Program-made: the position numbers and the translations under genes
DNA from: CAVSJO01 sp963728445
GTDB lineage: Bacteria; Gemmatimonadota; Gemmatimonadetes; Longimicrobiales; RSA9
Assembly (NCBI GenBank): GCA_963728445.1
Contig: CAVSJO010000006.1
Coordinates: 1,984,001 to 2,048,000, forward strand
DNA length: 64,000 nt
Reading direction: 5' to 3'
In this document: positions 55,212-63,861 of the stretch, one piece after another
How positions within the stretch are numbered: position 1 is the stretch's first letter
Layout: each line of letters opens with the position of its first letter
Notes under the pieces: model-generated
Database searches by the model: none
Told to the model about the DNA's origin: nothing
The model's input: the letters and a program-made list of their open reading frames with translations, nothing else

Positions 55212-56054
55212 ATGAAGTTGAGGGGCCGGCCCCCGAAGTCCGACGAGATGCCGTTCCTCGATCATCTCGAGGAGCTGCGCTGGCGGATCCTCTGGAGCGC
55301 CGTGGCTCTCGTGATCGGCGCCGTCGCGGGCTTCCTCCTCGTGAGCCGCTTCGACGTACTCGCCCTCCTGGTCCGACCCATCCAGCCGTGGCTCGAGGGC
55401 GGCAAGCTCCGCTACCTGAGTCCCGCCGATCCGTTCTTCATCACCCTCAAGCTGGGACTCATCGCGGGCGTGGTCCTCGCCTCGCCGGTGATCCTCTACC
55501 AGTTCTGGGCGTTCGTCTCGCCCGCCCTCCACGCTCACGAGAAGCGGGCGATCATCCCCGCCCTCTTCTTCGGGCTCCTGCTCTTCGCCGGGGGCATGTC
55601 GCTGGCGTACTTCGGCGTGCTTCCCATCGCGCTACGCTTCTTCGCCGGGTTCCAGCAGCAGAGTCTCGCGCCGACCATCACGATCGGACCCTACCTCGGC
55701 TTCGTGCTCAAGCTGCTCCTCGGCTTCGGCGTCATCTTCGAGACGCCCGTCGTCATGCTCGTGCTGGGCCTGCTCGGCGTCGTCACGTCGGACATGCTGC
55801 GTCGCACGCGGCGCTATGCCATCGTCCTCATCTTCGTGGTCGCCGCCGTCCTCACGCCGCCGGACGTGGTCTCGCAGACGATGATGGCCCTGCCGCTCCT
55901 GCTGCTCTACCAGATCAGCATCTGGCTCGTGGTCTGGGCCGAGCGCCGCCACCGCCGTGCGGTCGACGCACTCCGGGACGAGCCGCCGGAGCCGCCGTAC
56001 GGGCCGGCCGAGCCCCAGGACGGGCCGGCCGAGTCCTCCGCCGGGCCCACCTGA
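55212..56054 (+). CDS. tatC: Twin-arginine translocase subunit TatC
   Basis: 280 residues with six membrane helices. The N-terminal signature PFLDHLEELRWRILWS is that of TatC; SPADPFFITLKLGLIAGVVL and VFIFETP-type VIFETPVVMLVLGLL complete it. It recognises the twin-arginine signal and forms the translocon with TatA/B, which are not in this window. The last ~40 residues are Pro/Glu-rich and likely cytoplasmic. Confidence 0.96.
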   Translation: MKLRGRPPKSDEMPFLDHLEELRWRILWSAVALVIGAVAGFLLVSRFDVLALLVRPIQPWLEGGKLRYLSPADPFFITLKLGLIAGVVLASPVILYQFWAFVSPALHAHEKRAIIPALFFGLLLFAGGMSLAYFGVLPIALRFFAGFQQQSLAPTITIGPYLGFVLKLLLGFGVIFETPVVMLVLGLLGVVTSDMLRRTRRYAIVLIFVVAAVLTPPDVVSQTMMALPLLLLYQISIWLVVWAERRHRRAVDALRDEPPEPPYGPAEPQDGPAESSAGPT

Positions 56055-56179
56055 GCCCCCTGTCGGGCCCGCCTGAGCCGCCTGTCGGGCCTGCCCGATG
56101 CACGCGTGAGTCCGCCGGAACGCATCTTGTTGGGAATAGGGGGTGAGCCCGCAGGTGCAACACGGAGGAAGAGGCGACC

Positions 56180-56737
56180 ATCACGAAATACGCACGGACG
56201 ATCGGATGGACCCTGACCACGGCCCTCGTGATCGGGGCGTGTGGAGGAAGCGGGAACGAGGGGCAGACCGTGCCCCCCACCCGCATCCAGGCGCTGGAAG
56301 GCGAGTATCCCGTGCTGGACTCCGTCCGCGCTCCCGCGCCGCACCCCGACCCGGACGCAGCGCCGGGTGACGTGCCCGAGGGTATCGCGAGGCGGACGGG
56401 CCAGAAGGTCCTCAAGGCGGTCCGTGGCGGCGCGACCTTCTACGCGGATCGCTTCGACGGACACCGGACCGCGAGCGGCGTGCCCTTCCGGCAGAATCAG
56501 CTCGTCGCGGCGCACCGGAGCTTCCCGTTCGGGACGATCCTCCGGGTCACCAACCTGCGGAACGGCAGGAGCGTGAACGTCCGGGTCGTCGATCGCGGCC
56601 CGTACGGCGCGAATCGCGCAAAGGGAGCCATCGTGGACCTTTCGCGCCGGGCAGCCGAGCGCCTCGGCTTCCAGCGCGAGGGTCACGCCCGGGTCGAGGT
56701 CCAGGTCCTCCAGTGGGGAGACGGCCTCAGCTCGTGA
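56180..56737 (+). CDS. rlpA: RlpA-like septal-ring lytic transglycosylase lipoprotein (apparent ATC start)
   Basis: 185 residues if started at ATC 56180. GGAGGAAGAGG lies just upstream, and only this start gives a full lipoprotein signal (TKYARTIGWTLTTALVIGAC). The first usual start in frame, GTG 56228, leaves four residues before the lipid Cys. The double-psi beta-barrel follows with GGATFYADRFDGHRTASG, FPFGTILRVTNLRNGRSVNV and VDRGPYG (catalytic Asp). It cleaves or binds denuded glycan at septa. An ATG-to-ATC change or sequencing error is possible. Confidence 0.82.
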   Translation: MTKYARTIGWTLTTALVIGACGGSGNEGQTVPPTRIQALEGEYPVLDSVRAPAPHPDPDAAPGDVPEGIARRTGQKVLKAVRGGATFYADRFDGHRTASGVPFRQNQLVAAHRSFPFGTILRVTNLRNGRSVNVRVVDRGPYGANRAKGAIVDLSRRAAERLGFQREGHARVEVQVLQWGDGLSS

Positions 56738-56740
56738 GGC

Positions 56741-57265
56741 TCAGGCCGCGACCAGCGCTTCCGTCGTGGCCTCCTGAACGGACATCACGGCCGCCAGGTT
56801 GACGGCGAGGTCCCCCAGCGGAGCGCCCGTCGCCGCGTGGACGTTGTACAGGGGCAGGAACCCGCTGTCGATTCCCTCCAGGTAATCCGTGAGCCGCTGC
56901 CGGTCGGCGATGTCCAGCGCCGCCTCCAGGATCGTGCCCGAGTCGAGATGGACCTCCACGGCGCAGTTGCGCAGCCGTCCCGACTGGCGGGACAGCGGCA
57001 CGTTCGCGTCGAGGCATGTCATCCAGAGGATGTGATCGCGTCGGACCGCGACGTGCGGAGCCGGCGCAGCATCGGAGTCCGCCCATCGGACCTCGGTGAG
57101 ATTCGTGAAGGTCCGCTGTGCTCCCAGGAAGACCGTCAGAGGCTGCCCGTCCCGTATATGGATGTTGGCATCGACGAGGCGGTGGTCGCGGAGAAGGATC
57201 TGGACGGGGCGCGGACGGAACCGGGACGCTTCCTCAGGCGTGTACGAGCCGACACTTCTGGGCAT
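56741..57265 (-). CDS. Conserved-looking hypothetical protein
   Basis: 174 residues. No signal or membrane helix. Two beta-rich parts are visible, one with VQILLRDHRLVDANIHIRDG and one with EVHLDSGTILEAALDIADRQ, ending in LGDLAVNLAAVMSVQE. The two parts look alike (strand, strand, 'I/V-x-G/A-x-I'), which suggests an internal duplication. I do not recognise a family. It is convergent with rlpA, the stops being a few bases apart. Confidence 0.7.
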   Translation of the reverse strand: MPRSVGSYTPEEASRFRPRPVQILLRDHRLVDANIHIRDGQPLTVFLGAQRTFTNLTEVRWADSDAAPAPHVAVRRDHILWMTCLDANVPLSRQSGRLRNCAVEVHLDSGTILEAALDIADRQRLTDYLEGIDSGFLPLYNVHAATGAPLGDLAVNLAAVMSVQEATTEALVAA

Positions 57266-57398
57266 TGGTCGGGCCTCCTGAGCTGTGGGCGAGAACGACC
57301 GCCGTCGGTCGAATCGGCCTGAATGTGCGGATGGCCGCAGCCGGCCGCAAGCCCGGAACGCCCTTCAAACGGCTCGCTCCTGTCCGGCGGACCTGGCT

Positions 57399-58355
57399 TC
57401 AGGCGACGTCGTCCCCGTCGGTTCCAGCGGGGGGATTGATCACCAGAACCGGGCAGACCGCGCCGCGCACGACCTTGTCTGCCAGGCTGCCGACCGCGTA
57501 CCGAGGGGCATTGCCCCGCCCGCGGGTCGTCAGGGCGATGAGGTCCGCGGCGTCCGCCCCGCAGGCGCCCAGGATCGCGCTGGCAGGCGACTCGTGCACC
57601 GGTGTCTGGAGGCGGGCCCGGGCAGTCGGCGGAAGCATGCGTGCCGCGCTCTCGAGGCGCGCGTCGGCTCGGGCGCGCAGCATGTCGACGGCCTCTCCCT
57701 CGGTCTGCAGGCGCCCCGGCCGGTACTGTGCGCCCGTTTCGTAGGTCGGCGAGACGACCTCGAGCAGCGTGTACTCGGCGTCGGGCGCGGCCACGAGGCG
57801 CGTCGCCTTCAGCGCCGTCGCCGCCGCTCTCGATCCGTCCAGCGGCACGAGGATCCGCCGGAAGGGCGGACGCACCGCCTCCTCGGCGTTTTCGCGAATC
57901 AGCAGCAGCGGCACGTTCGCCGTCCGCATCAGACCGTCCGCCACCGTCCCGAGCCACGCCCGGTCGAACCCGCCGCGTCCGTGGCTCGTCAGCACGATCA
58001 GCCCGATGCCCTTGGCGTCGGCGTATTCGGCGATGCGGCCCGCGATCGCGTGGCGGGAAGGGCCTCCGTACAGCCGATCGGACTCCGGGTCCCGCAGCAC
58101 CGCCGCCACCGGACTCTCTTTCAGCTCGGGGCCGATGCGTCGGGCCACACCCTTCAGATAGCCTGCGATCGCGTCCTCGATCGATCGTGGCGGAGGCGCG
58201 CCCGGCGCCTGGGGTCCACCGCCCAGGAGGGTCCGGACCTGAACCAGGTGGATCCTGCCTCCCCCGCGGGAAACGAGAGATATCGCGGGCGCGAGCGCCT
58301 CCTCCGCCTCGGCGGACCCGTCGAGCGGAACGAGGATGTCGGTCGGCGTCTCCAT
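57399..58355 (-). CDS. Tandem universal stress protein (two UspA domains)
   Basis: 318 residues. Domain 1 (1-155) starts with DILVPLDGSAEAEEALA and ends with LTSHGRGGFDRAWLGTVAD. Domain 2 (166-310) starts with RILVPLDGSRAAATALK and ends with TTRGRGNAPRYAVGSLAD. Both keep the G-X2-G-X9-G-(S/T) type nucleotide loop in whole or in part, so ATP binding is likely. It is a soluble stress-response protein. Confidence 0.93.
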   Translation of the reverse strand: METPTDILVPLDGSAEAEEALAPAISLVSRGGGRIHLVQVRTLLGGGPQAPGAPPPRSIEDAIAGYLKGVARRIGPELKESPVAAVLRDPESDRLYGGPSRHAIAGRIAEYADAKGIGLIVLTSHGRGGFDRAWLGTVADGLMRTANVPLLLIRENAEEAVRPPFRRILVPLDGSRAAATALKATRLVAAPDAEYTLLEVVSPTYETGAQYRPGRLQTEGEAVDMLRARADARLESAARMLPPTARARLQTPVHESPASAILGACGADAADLIALTTRGRGNAPRYAVGSLADKVVRGAVCPVLVINPPAGTDGDDVA

Positions 58356-58603
58356 GTCGGCACCGGAGGGAGCGAGTGCGGGTTTGTCCGCGCGACCTTC
58401 GCGGCCGGGGGTCGTGCAGACAATCTCGGGAGCGAGCCGACGCCCGGAAAGGCCGGCGACTTTCCGCGGCGTGTCAGGGACCTCCCGACAGCCGGCGCGG
58501 CGATCCCCCGGTTCAATTCACGCCCTTGGGGTGGCATAATGGCCGGTGAGTCGGCGGGAGTCCGGCCGCCGCGGAGTTCACCGCACACGACGGGGAGGGA
58601 CAG

Positions 58604-59077
58604 ATGGGCCGATCGAAGCTGAAGGGCACGGGCCGGGGGAACAGGCGCGGGGCCCGCGGAAAGCGGACCCGCTCACCCTTGCTGGGCATCGGCGTCGCGG
58701 TGATCGCACTCGGCGCGCTCGTGGCCGTGCTGGTCTCGCCGGGACGCGCTTCGGCGCACCCGACGCCGCGGCTGGACGCGGCCACCGTACAGGTCCGGGA
58801 CGTCGTGCCTGCGAGCGCGTACGCAGCCTACCCGCGCGTCGCCGAGGTCTACCGGGAAGCGGCGCAGATCCCGGAGATCCTCGACGGACTCTACTGCTAC
58901 TGCGACTGTTCCAGGCACTCGGGGCACTACTCCCTCCTCGACTGCTTCAAGAGCGACCACGGTGCCGGCTGCGACATCTGCCTGTCCGAAGCGGCCCTGG
59001 CGTACAAGATGGCGAAGGAGGGCAAGTCGCTGGACCAGATCCGCAGCGCCGTCGACGCCCTGTACGGGGGGCGGTGA
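58604..59077 (+). CDS. Membrane-anchored CYC-motif (PCYCGC-like) protein
   Basis: 157 residues from ATG 58604. A basic N-terminus and one hydrophobic helix (LGIGVAVIALGALVAVLV) are followed by a domain with the Cys motifs LYCYCDCSRHSGH and LDCFKSDHGAGCDICLSEA. The six Cys and nearby His resemble PCYCGC-type proteins, which may bind metal or act in redox at the outer face of the membrane. The stop overlaps the GTG of the cytochrome c gene. Confidence 0.8.
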   Translation: MGRSKLKGTGRGNRRGARGKRTRSPLLGIGVAVIALGALVAVLVSPGRASAHPTPRLDAATVQVRDVVPASAYAAYPRVAEVYREAAQIPEILDGLYCYCDCSRHSGHYSLLDCFKSDHGAGCDICLSEAALAYKMAKEGKSLDQIRSAVDALYGGR

Positions 59078-59529
59078 CCGCTGCCTTCCGACCCGCCACG
59101 GCGCGAAGTAGGCGCACCGTCGCCGTCATTTTCGCCCTCGTCGCGGCGGCCGTCGCGGGCGGTTGCCGGCGGGACGACCCGATGGCCACCTGGACCCGCC
59201 GGCAGGCGGCCCTCCGGGAGCTCGCGGAGGCGAACGCGGCGCTGCCCGGCCGTGCGCCGCTCGCGACGGTGAGCGCCAAGGACATCGCCCGCGTGACGCC
59301 CGTCGACGTGGACGCTCTAGGCGCTGATTCGTCGTCGCGCCCCTTCCACCGCTTCGCGCACCGATGCGGGACGTGCCACGCGGCGCCGGACCCGTCGATG
59401 CACACGCGCCCGGAGTGGCGCGTCCTCATGAGCCGGATGGCGGGCCATATGGGCGAGGCCGGTCTGATCCCGCTGGACTCCACCGACTACCGGCTCATCG
59501 GCGACTTCCTGGAGAGCCACTCCCGCTGA
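59074..59529 (+). CDS. Cytochrome c-like lipoprotein
   Basis: 151 residues from GTG 59074, coupled to the gene before it. Lipobox AVAGGCRR at residue ~30. One heme-binding motif, CGTCH, at about residue 96, with a later Met (RMAGHMGEAG) as a likely sixth ligand. It would carry electrons at the periplasmic face. The PQQ-type dehydrogenase that follows is a plausible donor. Confidence 0.82.
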   Translation: MTAAFRPATARSRRTVAVIFALVAAAVAGGCRRDDPMATWTRRQAALRELAEANAALPGRAPLATVSAKDIARVTPVDVDALGADSSSRPFHRFAHRCGTCHAAPDPSMHTRPEWRVLMSRMAGHMGEAGLIPLDSTDYRLIGDFLESHSR

Positions 59530-59660
59530 AGGCGTCAGCCGCAGCGGGGACCCGAGCGACCGCGAGGCGCGTTGACGCGCCTGCACCTACGGGCCACATT
59601 CCCCGGGTTCCGGCGCCCGCCGCAAAGGGGTGCCAGCGTCCACCCGTCCCCGGGGGTCTC

Positions 59661-60992
59661 ATGCGACGTCGTTTCGCCCGTAGCCCGGTCCTCTCGGTGT
59701 TCGTCGCGGCCGCAGTCATCGCGGCCTGCAGTCCCACGCAGGGCGATTCGGACGCTGCGGCACAGGTCGGGACCGATGCCGGCACGCCCGGGCAGTCCGC
59801 CGCGACGGTCACGTGCGACCCGCAGAACGGCGGCATCACCCTCCCCCAGGGCTTCTGCGCCACTGTCTTCGCCGACGACGTCGGCGCGGCCCGGCACATG
59901 GCCATCGCCCCGAACGGCGACGTCTTCGTTGCCCTGCGCGGTAACAACGGCGGCATCGTCGCCCTCCGTGATACGACCGCCGACGGGCACGCCGACGTCC
60001 AGCGCCGCTGGTCGGTCGACGCCCCGGGGACGGGCATGGCGCTGGACGGGGAAACGCTCTACTTCGGCTCCGATACGGGCGTGCTCCGGTTCCACCTGCC
60101 GACGGGCAGCCTCGAGCCGAGCGGCGGACCCGACACGATCGTGTCGGGCCTTCCGGCGCGCCCCGGACACAGCGCCAAGAGCATCGCCCTGTCCGATGGC
60201 ACCATGTTCGTGAACATCGGCTCGCCCTCGAACAGCTGCCAGAAGGAGGACCGGGGGAACGGGTCGCCGGGCAAGGACCCGTGCGCCGAGCTGCAGACGC
60301 GCGCCGGCATCTGGCGGTTCGACCCGTCCCGCACGGGACAGACCGAGTCCGACGGCACCCGCTTCGCCACGGGCATCCGCAACGCCGTCGCCATTACGGT
60401 CCACGGCGGCGAGCTTTACGCCATGCAGCACGGCCGCGACCAGCTCTTCCAGAACTGGGGCAAGTACTACACGGCCCAGCAGGGCGCCGAGCTGCCCGCG
60501 GAGGAATTCCTGCACGTCACGAACGGAGACGACTTCGGCTGGCCGTACTGCTACTACGACCAGAACCAGGGGAAGCTGATACTCGCCCCCGAGTACGGCG
60601 GAACGGGCAGCGAGGTGGGGAGGTGCGCCGACAGGAAGGGGCCGCTCATGGCGTTCCCGGGTCACTGGGCGCCGGACGGCATCACGTTCTATGACGGAGA
60701 CCAGTTCCCGCAGAAGTACCGGGGCGGCGTCTTCATCGGCTTCCACGGCTCCTGGAACCGCGCGCCACAGCCGCAGGCGGGGTACAAGGTCGTTTTCGTG
60801 CCGATGGCGAACGGCCAGCCCTCGGGGGAGTACGAGGTCTTCGCCGACGGCTTCGCGGGGGGGAACCTCTCCCCCAACGACGCCGCGCACCGGCCGACGG
60901 GGCTCAGCGTCGGCCCGGACGGCTCGCTCTACGTTTCCGACGACCAGGGCGGCCGCATCTGGCGCATCGTCTGGCAGGGTGGCGGCTCGTGA
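59661..60992 (+). CDS. PQQ-dependent sugar (sorbosone) dehydrogenase-like lipoprotein
   Basis: 443 residues from ATG 59661. Lipobox VIAACSPT, then a six-bladed beta-propeller of the soluble glucose/sorbosone dehydrogenase type: ARHMAIAPNGDVFVALRG, RPGHSAKSIALSDGTMFVNI, DDFGWPYCYYDQ, PDGITFYDGDQFP and RPTGLSVGPDGSLYVSDDQG. His in GHSAKS and Arg in TGIRNAVA correspond to known active-site positions. It likely oxidises a sugar or aldehyde using PQQ in the periplasm. Confidence 0.88.
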   Translation: MRRRFARSPVLSVFVAAAVIAACSPTQGDSDAAAQVGTDAGTPGQSAATVTCDPQNGGITLPQGFCATVFADDVGAARHMAIAPNGDVFVALRGNNGGIVALRDTTADGHADVQRRWSVDAPGTGMALDGETLYFGSDTGVLRFHLPTGSLEPSGGPDTIVSGLPARPGHSAKSIALSDGTMFVNIGSPSNSCQKEDRGNGSPGKDPCAELQTRAGIWRFDPSRTGQTESDGTRFATGIRNAVAITVHGGELYAMQHGRDQLFQNWGKYYTAQQGAELPAEEFLHVTNGDDFGWPYCYYDQNQGKLILAPEYGGTGSEVGRCADRKGPLMAFPGHWAPDGITFYDGDQFPQKYRGGVFIGFHGSWNRAPQPQAGYKVVFVPMANGQPSGEYEVFADGFAGGNLSPNDAAHRPTGLSVGPDGSLYVSDDQGGRIWRIVWQGGGS

Positions 60993-61127
60993 CGCCCGCC
61001 GGCCCTGCGGTGCACTAGCGGCGGCGCGTTGACAAGGCCGCAGCCGATGGCGACCTTATCCTGCTGTGGCCGGCCCGATGGCCGGCCCCGCTCTTTCCGT
61101 CCGCTACAACGCAGGGAGTAACTGTCG

Positions 61128-62807
61128 ATGCTCGGCACGATCAAGGGCCGAATCCTCGTCATCCTCGTCATATTGGCCGTCGCGGCTGGCTACCTCTTCA
61201 CGCACGGGATCAAGCTCGGTCTCGACCTGCAGGGGGGCATGCACCTCGTCATGGAGGTGGAGGACCAGAAGGGCACGATGACGGCGGAGGCGAAGAAGGA
61301 CGCGACCGATCGCGCCCTGAAGATCATCCGCACGCGCGTGGACGAGTTCGGCGTCGAGGAGCCGCTGATCCAGAAGGTCGGCGATACGCGCATCATCGTG
61401 GAGCTCGCCGGCATCCGGGACGAGGGTCGGGCCAAGGACGTCATCGAGCGGGCGGCGTTCCTCGAGTTCCAGATCGTGGGCTCGTCGCAGAAGGTGGTGG
61501 ACGCGTTGCCGCGCATGGACCAGGCGGTCGTCGATACGCTGGGCGCGGAAGCGGTGCCGTCCGGCGCCGGTCAGACGACGCCGCAGAACGAGGTCCGGAA
61601 CCTCCTCTTCGGTACGAGCGACACGACGGGCGCCGCGGACACCACCGGCGCGTCCGCGGACACCACCGGCGCGTCCGCAGACACCAGTGGGGCCGCGGAC
61701 TCTGCGGCGGCGGCGACTCCGTCGCCCGCGGATTCCGCCGCGGCTGCTGCGGCGGCGGCGCATCCCCTCAGCTCGCTTCTGATGAGCGGCGGTGCGGACG
61801 GCGAGTTCCTCGTGCCCGAGTCCGACGTGGCGCAGGCGAAGAAGTATCTGGCGCTGCCCCAGGTGCAGGCGCTCATGCCCCGGGGGCTCGACCTGCACTG
61901 GGCGAACCAGACGGAGGGCGTCGGCGCGCAGCTCTACCGCCGTCTGTACGTCCTCGAGACGCCGCCGGTCATGACCGGCGAGTACCTGGAGAACGCCACG
62001 GCGGGCCGCGAGTCCCAGTACAACCAGACGATCGTCAGCTTCCAGCTTTCGCGCCGCGGCGGTCGCATCTTCGAGGACGTCACCAGCCGCCACATCGGGG
62101 ATCGCCTCGCGATCCTCCTGGACAAGGAGGTCGTGAGCGCGCCCGTGATCAAGGGCCGCATCGGGACCTCCGGCCAGATCGAGCTCGGCCAGGCGCCCAT
62201 CGAGGAAGCCCGCGACCTCGCCCTCGTCCTGCGGGCCGGCGCGCTGCCCGCCCCGCTCCACGTCATGGAGGAGCGTTCGGTCGGTCCGTCTCTCGGTGCC
62301 GACTCCATCGCGCAGGGCAGGATGGCCGGCATCGTCGGACTGCTCCTCGTCGTCGGCATCATGGTCGGCTACTACCGCCTCGCCGGCGTGCTGTCGGTGG
62401 TGGCGCTGAGCGCCTACGTGCTGCTCGTGCTGGGCGGACTGGCCGCGTTCGACGCGACCCTCACCGCGCCCGGCATCGCGGGCATGATCCTCTCCGTCGG
62501 CATGGCCGTGGACGCGAACGTGCTGATCTTCGAGCGAATACGTGAGGAGCTCGCGCTGGGCAGAACCGTGCGGGGCGCGGTCGACGCGGGCTTCGAGCAC
62601 GCCATGTCGGCCATCGTCGACTCGAACCTGACGACGCTGATCACGGCGCTGATCCTGTTCCAGTTCGGGACCGGTCCGGTACGCGGCTTCGCCGTCACGC
62701 TGTCCATCGGGATCCTGGCGTCCTTCTTCTCCGCGGTCTACATCACGCGCACGCTCTTCCTGATCTATCTGGATCGGAAGCGCACCGCGGAAACCCTGAG
62801 CATCTGA
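61128..62807 (+). CDS. secD: Protein translocase subunit SecD
   Basis: 559 residues, with AGGGAG upstream of the ATG. The first helix is followed by GLDLQGGMHLVMEV (family signature). The P1 domain carries an inserted Thr/Gly/Ala/Asp repeat (residues ~165-210). Then come QYNQTIVSFQLSRRGGRIFE, and helices 2-6 with GIAGMILSVGMAVDANVLIFERIREE. The family members usually have 450-620 residues. It pulls translocated protein to the periplasm with SecF, encoded 12 nt downstream. Confidence 0.96.
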   Translation: MLGTIKGRILVILVILAVAAGYLFTHGIKLGLDLQGGMHLVMEVEDQKGTMTAEAKKDATDRALKIIRTRVDEFGVEEPLIQKVGDTRIIVELAGIRDEGRAKDVIERAAFLEFQIVGSSQKVVDALPRMDQAVVDTLGAEAVPSGAGQTTPQNEVRNLLFGTSDTTGAADTTGASADTTGASADTSGAADSAAAATPSPADSAAAAAAAAHPLSSLLMSGGADGEFLVPESDVAQAKKYLALPQVQALMPRGLDLHWANQTEGVGAQLYRRLYVLETPPVMTGEYLENATAGRESQYNQTIVSFQLSRRGGRIFEDVTSRHIGDRLAILLDKEVVSAPVIKGRIGTSGQIELGQAPIEEARDLALVLRAGALPAPLHVMEERSVGPSLGADSIAQGRMAGIVGLLLVVGIMVGYYRLAGVLSVVALSAYVLLVLGGLAAFDATLTAPGIAGMILSVGMAVDANVLIFERIREELALGRTVRGAVDAGFEHAMSAIVDSNLTTLITALILFQFGTGPVRGFAVTLSIGILASFFSAVYITRTLFLIYLDRKRTAETLSI

Positions 62808-62819
62808 GCCGGCTGCGCA

Positions 62820-63779
62820 ATGCGACTCTTCAAGAACGCCCACTACGACTTCATCGGCGTCCGTCGCCGGGCCTACGTCGTGAGCGGCACGCTGCTGGTG
62901 CTGGGCATCGCCGCCGGCATCTTCTTCCAGGTGGCCACGGGGTCCTGGCTCAACTACGGCGTGGACTTCACGGGCGGCACCCTCGTCCAGGTCCGCTTCG
63001 AACAGGACGTGCCGGTGGGGGATCTGCGCGGCACCGTGCAGAAGGTGGTCCCGGGCTCGGAAGTCACCCGCATCGGGACCGGCGCCGAGTTCCTGATCCG
63101 CGCCCCACAGTTCGTGGAAGGCACGGAGAACGTGGCCGACGAGCTGGTGGCGGCCGTACAGGCGAAATACCCGTCGGTGGACGTCGAGCGGCGGGAGGCG
63201 GTCGGACCGAAGATCGGCAGCGAGCTGCAGGAGAAGGCCGGCTTCGCCGTCCTCCTCTCGTTCGCGTTCACGCTGATCTACCTGGCCTTCCGCTTCGAGT
63301 GGCGCTTCGGCGTCGCCGCCGTCATCGCCACGTTCCACGACATCATTCTGACGATGGCCCTGATCTCGGGCTTCCGGCTCGATTTCTCCCTCACCACGGT
63401 CGCGGCCGTGCTGACGATCATCGGCTATTCGCTGAACGACACGATCATCGTCTTCGACCGGATTCGCGAGAACCTGAAGGCGACGGGCCGGCGGGACGAC
63501 ACCAAGGCGATCCTGAACCGCTCGATCAACGAGACGCTGCCGCGCACGATCCTGACGGCCGGCACGACCGTGGCGACGCTGCTCGCGCTGTTCATCCTGG
63601 GCGGCGGCGTGATCCGGCAGTTTGCGCTGATCCTCATCATCGGGATCGTGTTCGGGACGTACTCGTCCATCTTCGTCGCGTCGCCGGCGCTCCTGGAGAT
63701 CGAGCGGCGCTGGGGCTCGAGCGGATCGAAGAGCCGCGGCCGCAAGCGGAAGACCGCGCGGGCCGGCGCCGGCGTCTGA
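62820..63779 (+). CDS. secF: Protein translocase subunit SecF
   Basis: 319 residues from ATG 62820. Six membrane helices; NYGVDFTGGTLVQVRF is the P1 signature, and AVLTIIGYSLNDTIIVFDRIREN is the D5/D6 region. The C-terminal tail is basic. It forms the SecDF complex with the product of the upstream gene. Confidence 0.96.
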   Translation: MRLFKNAHYDFIGVRRRAYVVSGTLLVLGIAAGIFFQVATGSWLNYGVDFTGGTLVQVRFEQDVPVGDLRGTVQKVVPGSEVTRIGTGAEFLIRAPQFVEGTENVADELVAAVQAKYPSVDVERREAVGPKIGSELQEKAGFAVLLSFAFTLIYLAFRFEWRFGVAAVIATFHDIILTMALISGFRLDFSLTTVAAVLTIIGYSLNDTIIVFDRIRENLKATGRRDDTKAILNRSINETLPRTILTAGTTVATLLALFILGGGVIRQFALILIIGIVFGTYSSIFVASPALLEIERRWGSSGSKSRGRKRKTARAGAGV

Positions 63780-63803
63780 GGCCCGCCCGAGCGGGGGTCC
63801 CAT

Positions 63804-63838
63804 GCGAGCCGCCGCCGGGCATGCCGGGGGCGGCTCGC
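63804..63838 (+). terminator. Hairpin after secF
   Basis: A 10-bp stem, GCGAGCCGCC (63804-63813) with GGCGGCTCGC (63829-63838). The following sequence (TTCGTTCG) is only weakly T-rich, so termination is uncertain. Confidence 0.5.
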
Positions 63839-63861
63839 TTCGTTCGAGCCGACGGAGACGG

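Noticed and set aside
61030..61090. TTGACA and a GGCCGGCC hairpin upstream of secD as promoter and regulatory structure
   Set aside because: The only -10-like sequence is 21-22 nt from TTGACA, and the hairpin is a plain GC palindrome without further support.
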